Below, one piece after another: positions 18,567 through 26,427 of a DNA stretch of 64,000 bases. A program made the translations under genes and the position numbers. Numbering within the stretch: the stretch's first letter is position 1; the number at the start of each line of letters is the position of its first letter. The notes under the pieces are model-generated. The model was given only the letters and a program-made list of their open reading frames with translations. It was not told where the DNA came from and did not search any database. Source of the stretch: Streptomyces sp. AM 4-1-1 (lineage in GTDB: Bacteria > Actinomycetota > Actinomycetes > Streptomycetales > Streptomycetaceae); the NCBI RefSeq assembly GCF_029167625.1, contig NZ_CP119145.1, positions 3,658,001-3,722,000 of the forward strand. The letters run 5' to 3'.

Positions 18567-19520
18567 TCAAGGACGGGACGCGGCACGCTCCGGTTGCCGT
18601 GTCCGGCGGGAGCGGGCCGGCCAGTACCGGAGCACCAGTGCGCAGAGCGCGACCGCCAGCCCCGTGCCGAGCACGATCCACACCGTCGTGAGGAGCGAGT
18701 CCGTCAGCGCGTCGTACACCGCCGCGGCTCCGTCATGATCACTGTCCGGAACGCCCGAGAGGACCTTGCCGCGAGCGACCGCCAGTAGGACGCGGAGCAC
18801 GACCGCCCCGATCGCGAAGCCGAAACCGGCCACGACCATGGCGTTGAGAGCACCGCGCCACCCACGGCGAACACCGGCCGCCACCACCGCGACCACGGCG
18901 AGCGCCGCCGTGCCGACCCCGGGCCAGACACTGGCGTCCCTCATCCAGCGGAAGGTGTCGCGCAGCTGATCGGCGCGGCCCTTGGGGATCAGGGTGATCT
19001 CGATGTGCTGGACCGGGATCTGATCGGCGAACGGGACCCCGCTCCGCACCAGGTTCTGTTTGACCTTCTCCGTCACCGGGGCCAGATCGATCGTCACGGC
19101 CTCCCCGCGGTCGCCGTCGAGGGACGCGGTGACGGCCTGGTGGGCGGTGCTGTTGGCCGCGGTCCAGGCCGCACGGAAGGTGTCGGTGCCGGTAAAGGAC
19201 CTCACGGCGTCATGCAGGAAGTCCTCGATGGTTCCCTGGAGCGGCCCGGTATCGATCTGCTTCAGCGCCGCATCGGTGATCAGGTCGGACACGGTGTCCC
19301 GTACCCCGGGATCGGAGGCGAGCGGCGCCACCGCGGCCACATACCGGTCCGTGTCGTCGATCTCCAGATCCACCCACGCGCAGAGCGCGCTCAGCGGGAC
19401 GAGGACGGCGAGCAGGACGAGTGACACTGCCGACAGGCTCGCTGCGAGGTAGCTCCGCTGGGTCCGCACCCCTCCAGAGAAGCCCGGTCGACGGAGTCGC
19501 GCCCTGGGTTCGTACGCCAT
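18567..19520 (-). CDS. Conserved membrane protein
   Basis: 317 residues, not assigned to a named family. One hydrophobic helix lies near the N-terminus (YLAASLSAVSLVLLAVLVPL, about 22-46), then a soluble extracytoplasmic part of about 160 residues, then three helices (about 210-310). The topology suggests a small sensor or anchor protein. The ATG at 19520 is preceded by AGGAG. It is divergent from the 19630 membrane gene with 109 bp between, so the two probably share a promoter region. Confidence 0.75.
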   Translation of the reverse strand: MAYEPRARLRRPGFSGGVRTQRSYLAASLSAVSLVLLAVLVPLSALCAWVDLEIDDTDRYVAAVAPLASDPGVRDTVSDLITDAALKQIDTGPLQGTIEDFLHDAVRSFTGTDTFRAAWTAANSTAHQAVTASLDGDRGEAVTIDLAPVTEKVKQNLVRSGVPFADQIPVQHIEITLIPKGRADQLRDTFRWMRDASVWPGVGTAALAVVAVVAAGVRRGWRGALNAMVVAGFGFAIGAVVLRVLLAVARGKVLSGVPDSDHDGAAAVYDALTDSLLTTVWIVLGTGLAVALCALVLRYWPARSRRTRQPERAASRP

Positions 19521-19629
19521 CTGCTCCTGCCATGAGCCATTCGAGTTGCTGGACCGGACGACCGGGTGTGGTCTGGAAGAGGTACGGGGGATCGAGGGGG
19601 CTAGGGGGCAAGGGAAGGAACTCTCTGCC

Positions 19630-20088
19630 ATGGCAGCTCATGCAGCGGTGCCGGCCCGCCGCGCGCGGCGTGTTTCACGTGAAACACCGGCCCGGCACCA
19701 CACGACGCACAGTTGGGTTCTGCCACTCATCCTGGGTGTGGGCTACGGCTTCTACACGGCCTTCATGGAACGGCACGGAGGACCGGCGAACTTCGGTCAG
19801 CTCGCGATGGGGCTGATCTCGGGCGCCGCCGTCTTCCTGCTCTCCTTCACGGTGGGCCGTCTCCAGCACGTACTGCCGCCCGAGCTGAGTGCCGCGGCGT
19901 ACGGCGCGGTGACCGGTGGCGCCTTCGGGTTTCTGTACAGCCTGACCGGCGAGAGCGTGCTGCGGTCCTCGGGCATCGGGTTCGGGATCGGAGCAGGGAT
20001 GCTCATCGCGTCGTTCTACATGCTCTACACCCGGCAGGACCGGGCACGTGAGCGGCACGGTGGCAGGCCCGGCGGCAGGCCGGCATAA
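19630..20088 (+). CDS. Small membrane protein carrying an internal parS site
   Basis: 152 residues with four predicted hydrophobic helices (about 30-48, 58-75, 85-105, 112-130) and a basic tail; no known family is recognised with confidence. The ATG at 19630 is preceded by AAGGAA. The most notable feature is that codons 14-19 (RVSRET) are written by an exact 16-bp parS palindrome, so the N-terminal cytoplasmic stretch may be constrained by centromere function rather than protein function. A strong terminator hairpin follows the gene. Confidence 0.8.
   Translation: MAAHAAVPARRARRVSRETPARHHTTHSWVLPLILGVGYGFYTAFMERHGGPANFGQLAMGLISGAAVFLLSFTVGRLQHVLPPELSAAAYGAVTGGAFGFLYSLTGESVLRSSGIGFGIGAGMLIASFYMLYTRQDRARERHGGRPGGRPA
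19671..19686. other. Exact parS site inside a coding sequence
   Basis: TGTTTCACGTGAAACA is identical to the 16-bp bacterial parS consensus. It lies 41 bp into the membrane protein gene. With the 2898-2911 site it makes two parS sites 16.8 kb apart, a spacing expected in the origin-proximal region of a Streptomyces chromosome. Confidence 0.93.
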
Positions 20089-20147
20089 GCCGTCCGTGCG
20101 GGGCCTCTGAGGTATCCCGGACGAGGCACCATGGACGAGGTGCCACC

Positions 20148-20203
20148 GTCAGCGGGCGGCTCCGGGCGAACTCGACGAGTTCTGCCCGGAGCCGCCCGCT
20201 GAC
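20148..20203. terminator. Very strong terminator hairpin
   Basis: A perfect 20-bp stem starting GTCAGCGGGCGGCTCC closes over a 16-nt loop that itself contains GAACTC and GAGTTC, so it can extend further. It lies between two converging genes, the 19630 membrane gene and the universal stress protein gene, and can serve both. Confidence 0.85.
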
Positions 20204-20312
20204 GCGCACCCGCCGCCGCACTGTCGCGCACCCGCCGCCACCGCCGTTTCCTACCGCGTCTCTACAGCGCGGTCAGCTCGGCGTGGGCGTCACGCTCATC
20301 CGTGTACGACGC

Positions 20313-20735
20313 TCATCCGTGTACGACCGTCACAGGGCACGACGCGTGCTGGGTGACATGCAGGCTGACCGAGCCGAGCAGCGTCGCCTTGAAGCCGGTG
20401 TAGCCGCGTGCCCCGACGACCAGCAGGTTCGCGCCCTCGGCCCGGTCGAGCAGCGCCTGTGCCGGATTCCCGATCACGACGACCTTGCTGATCCGGGCGG
20501 CCCCCTCGGCTCCGAGGGCTGCTTGCAGCGCCTCGGTCAGGGAGACGGTGGCCAGGGCCTGCGGGTCGAAGTCCTCCGGCATGCCCGGCATCATGGACGC
20601 CCAGCTGGTCGCCGGGTACTCCCAGCTGTTGAGGGCCTCCACGGAGTCCCCGGTCAGCTCGGCCTGGCGTACGGCCCAGCGAAGCGCCTTGAGCGACGGC
20701 TCGGAGCCGTCCACGCCCACTACGATCCTGCCCAT
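20313..20735 (-). CDS. Universal stress protein (UspA family)
   Basis: 140 residues, one Usp domain. It opens with IVVGVDGSEPSLKALRWA and ends with the ATP-binding signature VVGARGYTGFKATLLGSVS and CPVTVVHG, the G-2x-G-9x-G-S/T pattern of nucleotide-binding members. Such proteins respond to nutrient, hypoxic or oxidative stress. The ATG at 20735 follows GGAGGC at a good distance; an upstream in-frame start nine codons earlier is less likely. An inverted repeat 73 bp upstream may control it. Confidence 0.95.
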   Translation of the reverse strand: MGRIVVGVDGSEPSLKALRWAVRQAELTGDSVEALNSWEYPATSWASMMPGMPEDFDPQALATVSLTEALQAALGAEGAARISKVVVIGNPAQALLDRAEGANLLVVGARGYTGFKATLLGSVSLHVTQHASCPVTVVHG

Positions 20736-20807
20736 CTCTGCCTCCACCTCGGTTCGGCCCACCTCTGCGGGGGTGTGCCTCGTGGTGCGTCTTTCCGTAA
20801 AACTCTA

Positions 20808-20838
20808 ATCAAAACGGACAGTGACCTGGCGTTTTGAT
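20808..20838. promoter_or_regulatory. Inverted repeat upstream of the universal stress gene
   Basis: ATCAAAACG and CGTTTTGAT are separated by 13 bp in the otherwise GC-rich gap between the universal stress protein gene and the FMN reductase gene. It could be an operator for the stress gene or a weak terminator for the gene reading in from the other side; its A/T-rich arms favour a protein-binding role. Confidence 0.45.
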
Positions 20839-20916
20839 CACAGTGGATGTTTTGAGCACGGAACGGAGGTCCGGAGAACGCTGCTCAGCGCACCCGCTGT
20901 TCAGCTCAGCTGTGGG

Positions 20917-21696
20917 TCAGCGCACCCGCAGCTCGGCGAGCTGCTGCTCGAACGGGACGACGTTGTCCGCGTCGAACGCGTCGTCAGCGCCCTTCGTGCC
21001 GTACGAGCCGGTTCCGCTGTCCTCATCCGGTGCGCCCGGAGCGCCCGGTGCGCCCGGCGCGTCCGGTGCGTCCGGCGCAGTCGGCGTGGAGCCACCGTCC
21101 TGGACGTCGGCCCGGGGCGCCCTCGGAGCCGTCCGGCCTCCCGCGACCATCCCGGCCAGCTCGCCGCCCGCGCGCCGGATGCGCGACGGCAGTCCCTCGG
21201 TGTACTCGTCGCCGGCCGCGCCCCAGTCCTCGGACGCGGCGTACACCGATGTCGGTACGACGGCGGCCCGCAGATAGGCGAAGAGCGGGCGCATCGCGTG
21301 TTCCAGGACGAGCGAGTGGCGGGCTGTGCCGCCGGTCGCCGCGATCAGAACGGGCTTGCCGGTGAGCGCCGTGTTGTCGACCAGGTCGAAGAACGACTTG
21401 AACAGCCCGCTGTACGAGCCGGTGAAGACGGGCGTCACCGCGATCAGCCCCTCCGCCCGCGTGACGGCCTCGATCGCCTTGCCGAGTGCGGGCGACGGGA
21501 AGCCCGTCACCAGGTGGTTCGCGATGTCGACCGCCAGGTCGCGCAGCTCGACGACCCGCACTTCGACGGTCCTGTCCTGCTCGGACGTCAGCCGCTCGCG
21601 GGTGGCCTCGGCGAGCCGGTCGGCCAGCAGCCGGGTCGACGACGGCTGACTGAGCCCGGCCGCGACGGCGACGATCCTCAGGGGTTCGGTGCGCAT
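20917..21696 (-). CDS. NADPH-dependent FMN reductase (CE1759-like)
   Basis: 259 residues. The flavodoxin-like domain (VAVAAGLSQPSSTRLLADRL; ITPVFTGSYSGLFKSFFDLV with an initial Val variant; LIAATGG) supplies reduced FMN. The last 70 residues are a disordered tail with PDAPGAPGAP repeats. It starts 5 bp after the stop of the LLM-type monooxygenase gene, so the two form a two-component flavin monooxygenase operon: this protein reduces FMN and the partner uses it. AAGGAG precedes the ATG by about 11 bases. Confidence 0.9.
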   Translation of the reverse strand: MRTEPLRIVAVAAGLSQPSSTRLLADRLAEATRERLTSEQDRTVEVRVVELRDLAVDIANHLVTGFPSPALGKAIEAVTRAEGLIAVTPVFTGSYSGLFKSFFDLVDNTALTGKPVLIAATGGTARHSLVLEHAMRPLFAYLRAAVVPTSVYAASEDWGAAGDEYTEGLPSRIRRAGGELAGMVAGGRTAPRAPRADVQDGGSTPTAPDAPDAPGAPGAPGAPDEDSGTGSYGTKGADDAFDADNVVPFEQQLAELRVR

Positions 21697-21701
21697 GGGG
21701 T

Positions 21702-22787
21702 TCAGATCTCCTTCGCGGCGTTGCGGGCGGCGACCGCCGGGTGGACGGGGGCGTCCGGCACTCCGGCGGGGCGCAGGGCGGCGAACTCCTTGCGCAGTAC
21801 GGGTACGACCTCCTCGCCGAGCAGGTCGAGCTGTTCCAGCACGGTCTTGAGCGGCAGTCCCGCGTGGTCCATCAGGAAGAGCTGGCGCTGGTAGTCGCCG
21901 ACGTCCTCCCGGAACGACAGGGTCCGCTCGATGACCTCCTGCGGGGAGCCGACGGTCAGCGGTGTCTGCTGGGTGAAGTCCTCCAGCGAGGGCCCGTGCC
22001 CGTAGACCGGCGCGTTGTCGAAGTACGGGCGGAACTCCCGTACCGCGTCCTGGGAGTTCTTCCGCATGAACACCTGCCCGCCGAGGCCGACGATGGCCTG
22101 CTCGGGGGTGCCGTGACCGTAGTGCGCGTACCGCTGCCGGTAGAGGTTGACCATCTTCTTGGTGTGCTCCATCGGCCAGAAGATGTTGTTGTGGAAGAAG
22201 CCGTCGCCGTAGTACGCGGCCTGCTCGGCGATCTCCGGCGAGCGGATGGAGCCGTGCCAGACGAACGGCGGTATGCCGTCCAGTGGACGCGGGGTCGCGG
22301 TGAACGACTGGAGCGGCGTACGGAACGTGCCCTCCCAGTCGACGACGTCGTCCCGCCACAGCTTGTGCAGCAGGGCGTAGTTCTCGATGGCGAGCGGGAT
22401 GCCCTGCCGGATGTCCTTGCCGAACCAGGGGTAGACCGGTCCGGTGTTGCCGCGCCCCATCATCAGATCGACCCGGCCGTCCGCGAGGTGCTGGAGGGTC
22501 GCGTAGTCCTCGGCGATCTTCACCGGGTCGTTGGTGGTGATCAGTGTGGTGGAGGTGGACAGGATGATGTTCTCGGTGCGGGCGGCGATGTAGCCGAGCG
22601 TCGTCGTCGGCGAGGACGGTACGAAGGGCGGGTTGTGGTGCTCACCCGTCGCGAAGACATCGAGCCCGACCTCCTCGGCCTTGCGCGCGATGGCGACCGT
22701 GCTCTTGATCCGCTCGTGCTCGCTCGGTGTCGTACCGGTCGTCGGGTCGGTGGTGACGTCCCCGACGGTGAAGATCCCGAACTGCAT
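21702..22787 (-). CDS. LLM-class FMN-dependent monooxygenase (CE1758-like)
   Basis: A 361-residue bacterial-luciferase-type TIM barrel. MQFGIFTVGDVTTD opens it; ATGEHHNPPFVPSSP and LMMGRGNTGPVYPWFG carry family signatures, and HHN is typical of the flavin pocket. It oxidises an unknown substrate with FMNH2 supplied by the downstream reductase (5-bp gap). The ATG at 22787 follows GGAGG by eight bases; a start five codons upstream is less likely. Pairs like this are often named CE1758/CE1759 after Corynebacterium genes. Confidence 0.93.
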   Translation of the reverse strand: MQFGIFTVGDVTTDPTTGTTPSEHERIKSTVAIARKAEEVGLDVFATGEHHNPPFVPSSPTTTLGYIAARTENIILSTSTTLITTNDPVKIAEDYATLQHLADGRVDLMMGRGNTGPVYPWFGKDIRQGIPLAIENYALLHKLWRDDVVDWEGTFRTPLQSFTATPRPLDGIPPFVWHGSIRSPEIAEQAAYYGDGFFHNNIFWPMEHTKKMVNLYRQRYAHYGHGTPEQAIVGLGGQVFMRKNSQDAVREFRPYFDNAPVYGHGPSLEDFTQQTPLTVGSPQEVIERTLSFREDVGDYQRQLFLMDHAGLPLKTVLEQLDLLGEEVVPVLRKEFAALRPAGVPDAPVHPAVAARNAAKEI

Positions 22788-23131
22788 GGCGCCCGCCTCC
22801 AAGTTTGTTGAATGTTGAACTACACCCTACAACGGGCCACCCGCACCACCTATTCCTCGTGTGGGCGCGCCGCCTGATCCGTACGGGTTCCCGGATCGGG
22901 TCATGCCGGATCGCACCGCACCCGGGCGCGACGACGACGGAGGGCAGGTCCGCGAGGGGGAGGCGAGAGGGCGCGGAGCAGTGGAAGAGGGCGCGGGCGA
23001 AGCGGAAACCCGGAGGAGGGGGAGGAGCGCGAACAGCGGAACGGGACGGATGCGGGAGCGCCCGGCGGCCTCATACGGGCGCTCGCCGGTCCGGGTGGGC
23101 GCCGGTCCGGGCGGGCGGAGCCTTCCGCCCC
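22788..23131. other. Gap with a tandem TTCAACA before the monooxygenase operon
   Basis: Immediately upstream of the monooxygenase RBS the minus strand reads TTCAACATTCAACA, a tandem 7-mer that stands out as A/T-rich and could bind a regulator. The remaining 300 bp hold no convincing gene. Confidence 0.4.
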
Positions 23132-23485
23132 TCAGCCGATCCTGGGGAAGTCGGGGTCGTCCTCGGCGAGCGGCAGCGGCCGGTGCCCCTCCGAGTGGTC
23201 GTTGACCCATCCGCAGCCGGGGCAGGCGTATCGCCCGTCGAGCCCGGCGATCTCGGTCCCGCACTGTCGGCACTGCGTGTACGTCATCTCCGGCGGCGCC
23301 ATCGGATCGACCGCATCGACGGCATCGACGGCATCCACCGCTTCCGAACGGGCCGCGTGGCCGGTGCCCTCGGGACTGTCCGTACGGTCCGCACGGCTGG
23401 TGCTGTCGGGACTGTCCGGCCGGTCCGCGCGGGGCGTCGGCTGCTGGGTCGTGGGACGCGGTGCGACCCGTCGCGGGCTGCTCAT
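23132..23485 (-). CDS. Small zinc-ribbon protein
   Basis: 117 residues. The first 70 are disordered and include AVDAVDAVD, encoded by a GCATCGACG-type repeat. The C-terminal 45 form a two-knuckle zinc ribbon (QCRQCGTEIAGLDGRYACPG, with CxxC pairs about 14 residues apart, followed by CGWVND). Proteins of this sort are common in streptomycetes without known function; nucleic-acid or protein binding is plausible. It is isolated, with gaps of about 270-340 bp on each side. Confidence 0.75.
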   Translation of the reverse strand: MSSPRRVAPRPTTQQPTPRADRPDSPDSTSRADRTDSPEGTGHAARSEAVDAVDAVDAVDPMAPPEMTYTQCRQCGTEIAGLDGRYACPGCGWVNDHSEGHRPLPLAEDDPDFPRIG

Positions 23486-23754
23486 ACGCGTACGGTACCG
23501 CCGGGCAGGACATCCCTCCCCGGCTCGCCACCGCCGTGCCGCTCACGCTTCGCATCTTCTCCGTACGTTCTCCCCAAGCCCCCGTACGTCCTTCCCGGGC
23601 CGTCGCACGCTCTCCGCGGCTTCTCCGCGCCTTCGGTGCCCGGGGGCCGGAGGGTGCGGGGCGGGGGCGTCGAGTCCGCCCGTCCCTCGTGCTGTTCGCG
23701 GGCGTGCCCGAAGTGGTGCCGGTCCGCTGCCGGGCCGGCACCACCGGGGTCGTG

Positions 23755-24141
23755 TCAGACGCGCGGGTCGGTGGGGTGGGAGCCGGCGCCCGTACCACCG
23801 ACACCTCCTGTGCCGTCGGTCGGCCGACGGACCTCACGGGTGTTCGTCTTGCTCTTTCCCTTACGGGGGATCAGCCCCGCCAGACCCAGGAGCCCGACCA
23901 GACCCCAGAGACCCCACCCGCCGCTGCTCTTCTCGACCTTTTTGTTGTCGGTGTCCATGTTCGGACTGGGTGTGGGAGCCGCCACGGCGGTGTCGACCGT
24001 GCTCGTCCGCTCGTGCACCGCGACAGCGGTGCTGACCGTGGCCACCCGCGCGGGCGCGGGGCCCGCGTCGGCGAGTGCCGGTGCGGCGGGGGCGAGGAGG
24101 AGCGCGGAGGTGAGGCCGAGTGTGGCAATGGTGTGTCGCAT
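23755..24141 (-). CDS. WGxxGxxG-anchored secreted protein
   Basis: 128 residues. An N-terminal signal peptide (MRHTIATLGLTSALLLAPAA, cleavage near ALADAG) is followed by a short disordered segment and then the WGLWGLVGLLGLAGL hydrophobic motif with a basic RKGKSK stop, the pattern of WGxxGxxG-CTERM proteins. It is thus exported and held in the membrane near its C-terminus, with a Gly-rich tail. It lies 21 bp downstream of the PRC/DUF2382 gene on the same strand and is probably co-transcribed with it. Confidence 0.88.
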   Translation of the reverse strand: MRHTIATLGLTSALLLAPAAPALADAGPAPARVATVSTAVAVHERTSTVDTAVAAPTPSPNMDTDNKKVEKSSGGWGLWGLVGLLGLAGLIPRKGKSKTNTREVRRPTDGTGGVGGTGAGSHPTDPRV

Positions 24142-24162
24142 GGTGTCTGTTTCCTTTCCTCG

Positions 24163-24969
24163 TCAGTGGCGCGGACCGGGCTTGCCGCCGCGGCCCTGCG
24201 CTCGCTGCTGCTCGGTGTCGGCGTCGTAGTCGACGCGTTCCTTGCGGACCTGGTCGGAGACCTCACGCTGTTCGGTGACCTTGTCCGTCTCCAGACGGAC
24301 GCGCTCGACCGGTACGGCCTCCTTGCGGACGACCGGCTCTTCGGCGCGGAGCGTCACCTCGGCCTCGGCGTCCCCGATACGGGCACGCTCCCCGCCGCGC
24401 TCACCGTCCCGGATGGGCTCACGCACCACCCGCGCCTCGTCGTGGCTGACGGGTACGGTCCGGGTGGCCTCCTCCGTCTCGACGTGCTTGCGCAGACGCG
24501 CGCGTCCGGCCTCGTGTTCCTCCGTACCGACGCGCAGCCGCTCCTCGGAGCGCACCACCTCGTCGGCCCGTCCCGGACCACCGGCTCCGGCCCTCTCGTC
24601 GCGGCCGTTCTCGCTCCGGCGCCCGGGATCGCCCGTCGCGGCGGTGCCGACGATGCCGTAGTGGTCGTAGAGGCGTCGCTCCTCGTCGGCGTCGAGGTGT
24701 TCCTCGGCTTCGAGGCGCGGCGCCTCCTTGATCTGGTCCTTGTCGTAGCGGAAGTGCAGATCGCCGTTGGTCGACCGACGGGCACCGGAGAGCGGCACGA
24801 AGCTCTCCTTCATGCCGAACAGTCCGGTCTTGACGGTCACCCACTCCGGCCTGTTCGTGGAGTCGTCGAGGTAGACCTGTCCGACCGTGCCGACCTTTTC
24901 GCCCTCCGCGTCGTACGCGGGAAGACCGGAAAGTCCGTCACCGTGCGCGAATCCGTCACCGGATGTCAT
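24163..24969 (-). CDS. PRC-barrel and DUF2382 domain protein
   Basis: 268 residues. The N-terminal PRC-barrel (about 12-85; LPAYDAEGEKVGTVGQVYLD, EWVTVKTGLFGMKESFVPL) is joined by a charged linker to a DUF2382/YsnF-type domain (about 135-255; VVRSEERLRVGTEEHEAGRA, REPIRDGERGGERARIGDA). Such fusions are stress proteins induced by osmotic or oxidative shock in several bacteria. It is probably the first gene of a two-gene unit with the WGxxG protein. Upstream lies a 516-bp gap. Confidence 0.92.
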   Translation of the reverse strand: MTSGDGFAHGDGLSGLPAYDAEGEKVGTVGQVYLDDSTNRPEWVTVKTGLFGMKESFVPLSGARRSTNGDLHFRYDKDQIKEAPRLEAEEHLDADEERRLYDHYGIVGTAATGDPGRRSENGRDERAGAGGPGRADEVVRSEERLRVGTEEHEAGRARLRKHVETEEATRTVPVSHDEARVVREPIRDGERGGERARIGDAEAEVTLRAEEPVVRKEAVPVERVRLETDKVTEQREVSDQVRKERVDYDADTEQQRAQGRGGKPGPRH

Positions 24970-25293
24970 CAGCCATCACTCCTCGGTTGTACGGGACGGG
25001 CGCCTGACACCCGCGATCTCGCCGGGCCGGGCGCATACCACTCCATCTCCCCTCGCCCATCCGTCTCCGGCAACCGCACACCCCGCGCCCGGCCCGCTCT
25101 CACCCGGTGACCGGCGCGCCTCGCCCCGCTCTCGCACCGTCCCGACGACACCGCCGAATGGGTGACACCCCAGCGGAGTCGGCGGTGTCCGGGTCTCCCT
25201 CGGCCTCGGCCCGCCTCCCCGTTCCCCGCGTGCTTCCTCCTCGCCGCTCCCCGACGCCCTTCTCCCGTCCCGCCCCGCCCCGTCCCCCGTCGT

Positions 25294-25323
25294 TTGACAC
25301 TCCCTGAGGGATGACTCCATTAT
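25294..25323 (+). promoter_or_regulatory. Promoter of the ABC transporter/GntR operon
   Basis: TTGACA at 25294-25299 and CATTAT at 25318-25323 are separated by 18 bp. The -35 is a perfect consensus; the -10 matches at four of six bases. The operator palindrome overlaps the -10 by two bases, so a bound repressor would block polymerase directly. Confidence 0.65.
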
Positions 25324-25345
25324 TCCACTAGCTGACTAGTGGAAT
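25322..25345. promoter_or_regulatory. Operator palindrome of the ABC/GntR operon
   Basis: ATTCCACTAG and CTAGTGGAAT form a perfect 10-bp inverted repeat around a 4-bp CTGA spacer, directly at the promoter's -10. The likely ligand-responsive repressor is the YtrA-type GntR protein encoded as the third gene of the same operon, which would give autoregulation. Confidence 0.7.
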
Positions 25346-25365
25346 CCGGATGGATCGACAGCGCT

Positions 25366-25462
25366 TTCGGCAGCGGTTCCGCAGTGGTTCGACAGCGATT
25401 CGACAGCCGTTCACGGCGGTTCCACAGCGATTCGGCAGCGGTTCGACAGTGGCTGCTTCGAC
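25366..25462 (+). repeat. 11-12 bp tandem repeat in the operon leader
   Basis: About eight degenerate copies of GGTTCGACAGC-like units occupy the presumed 5' untranslated leader between the operator and the ABC ATPase start. The array is not in a recognisable reading frame. Confidence 0.6.
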
Positions 25463-25485
25463 AGTGAGAGAGGGCGTACCTCGAC

Positions 25486-26427
25486 ATGACGACGCCGGAC
25501 AACGCCGGGAGCCCCTGGGCTCTTGAGGCGCGTGGGCTCGGGAAGAAGTACCGCCGGGGGTGGGCGCTTCAGGAGTGTTCGTTCCGGTTGCCCGCCGGGC
25601 GGATCTGCGGGCTCGTGGGGCCCAACGGGGCCGGGAAGAGCACCCTGCTCGGTCTGGCGACCCGGCTGGTGCAGGCCACCAGTGGGGAGCTGCGGATGTT
25701 CGGGGTGGACGTCGCCTCGCCCGCGGTCATGCCGCGTTACGCGTTCCTCGGGCAGGACAAGGCCCTGTACAAGCGGTTCACCGTCGCCGAGACGCTGCGG
25801 ATGGGGCGGGAACTCAATCCCGGGTGGGACCAGGCGGCGGCCGAGCGGATCGTGCGCGCCGGCGATGTGCCCATGAACGCCCGGGTCGGCACCCTCTCCG
25901 GTGGGCAGCGGACCCGGGTGGCGTTCGCGCTGGCCTTCGGGAAGCGGCCCGATCTGCTGCTCCTCGACGAGCCGATGGCCGACCTGGACCCGTTGGCCCG
26001 GGACGAGATGAGCTCTCTGCTGATGGCCGAGGTGGCCGAGAACGGCACCACGGTCCTGATGTCCTCCCACATGCTCACCGAGCTGGAGGACATGTGCGAC
26101 TACCTGCTGGTCATCGCCGAGGGCCGGGTCCGGATGGCCGGGGAGACCGATGAACTGCTCGCCGTGCACAAGCTGGTGACCGGTGTCACCCCGGAGGCCG
26201 GTGGGCTGCCGACCGGGCTGGCCGCGCACACCGTGGTCGAGAGCCGTACCTCGGGCCGCCAGTTCACCTCGTTGATACGTACCGAGGGCGCTCCCGTCCG
26301 AGGCGACTGGCAGCTGGTCGAACCCAGCCTGGAGGAGATCCTGCTCGCCTACCTCCGGTCGCCGGCCGCGCCCCCCTTGATCACTCCCATCGCCCAGGTC
26401 GACACACGAGAGGGGCGTGCGGCGTGA
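25486..26427 (+). CDS. ABC transporter ATP-binding protein
   Basis: 313 residues, the ATPase of an ABC-2-type exporter. Walker A GPNGAGKS (about 45-52), signature LSGGQ (about 138), Walker B LLLLDEP and the H-loop (MSSHMLTELED) are all intact. The C-terminal 90 residues are a less conserved extension. It overlaps the permease start by 4 bp and is followed by a YtrA-type GntR gene, the arrangement of the Bacillus ytr-type and related cell-envelope-antibiotic-responsive systems. A promoter with a palindromic operator lies about 160 bp upstream. Confidence 0.95.
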   Translation: MTTPDNAGSPWALEARGLGKKYRRGWALQECSFRLPAGRICGLVGPNGAGKSTLLGLATRLVQATSGELRMFGVDVASPAVMPRYAFLGQDKALYKRFTVAETLRMGRELNPGWDQAAAERIVRAGDVPMNARVGTLSGGQRTRVAFALAFGKRPDLLLLDEPMADLDPLARDEMSSLLMAEVAENGTTVLMSSHMLTELEDMCDYLLVIAEGRVRMAGETDELLAVHKLVTGVTPEAGGLPTGLAAHTVVESRTSGRQFTSLIRTEGAPVRGDWQLVEPSLEEILLAYLRSPAAPPLITPIAQVDTREGRAA

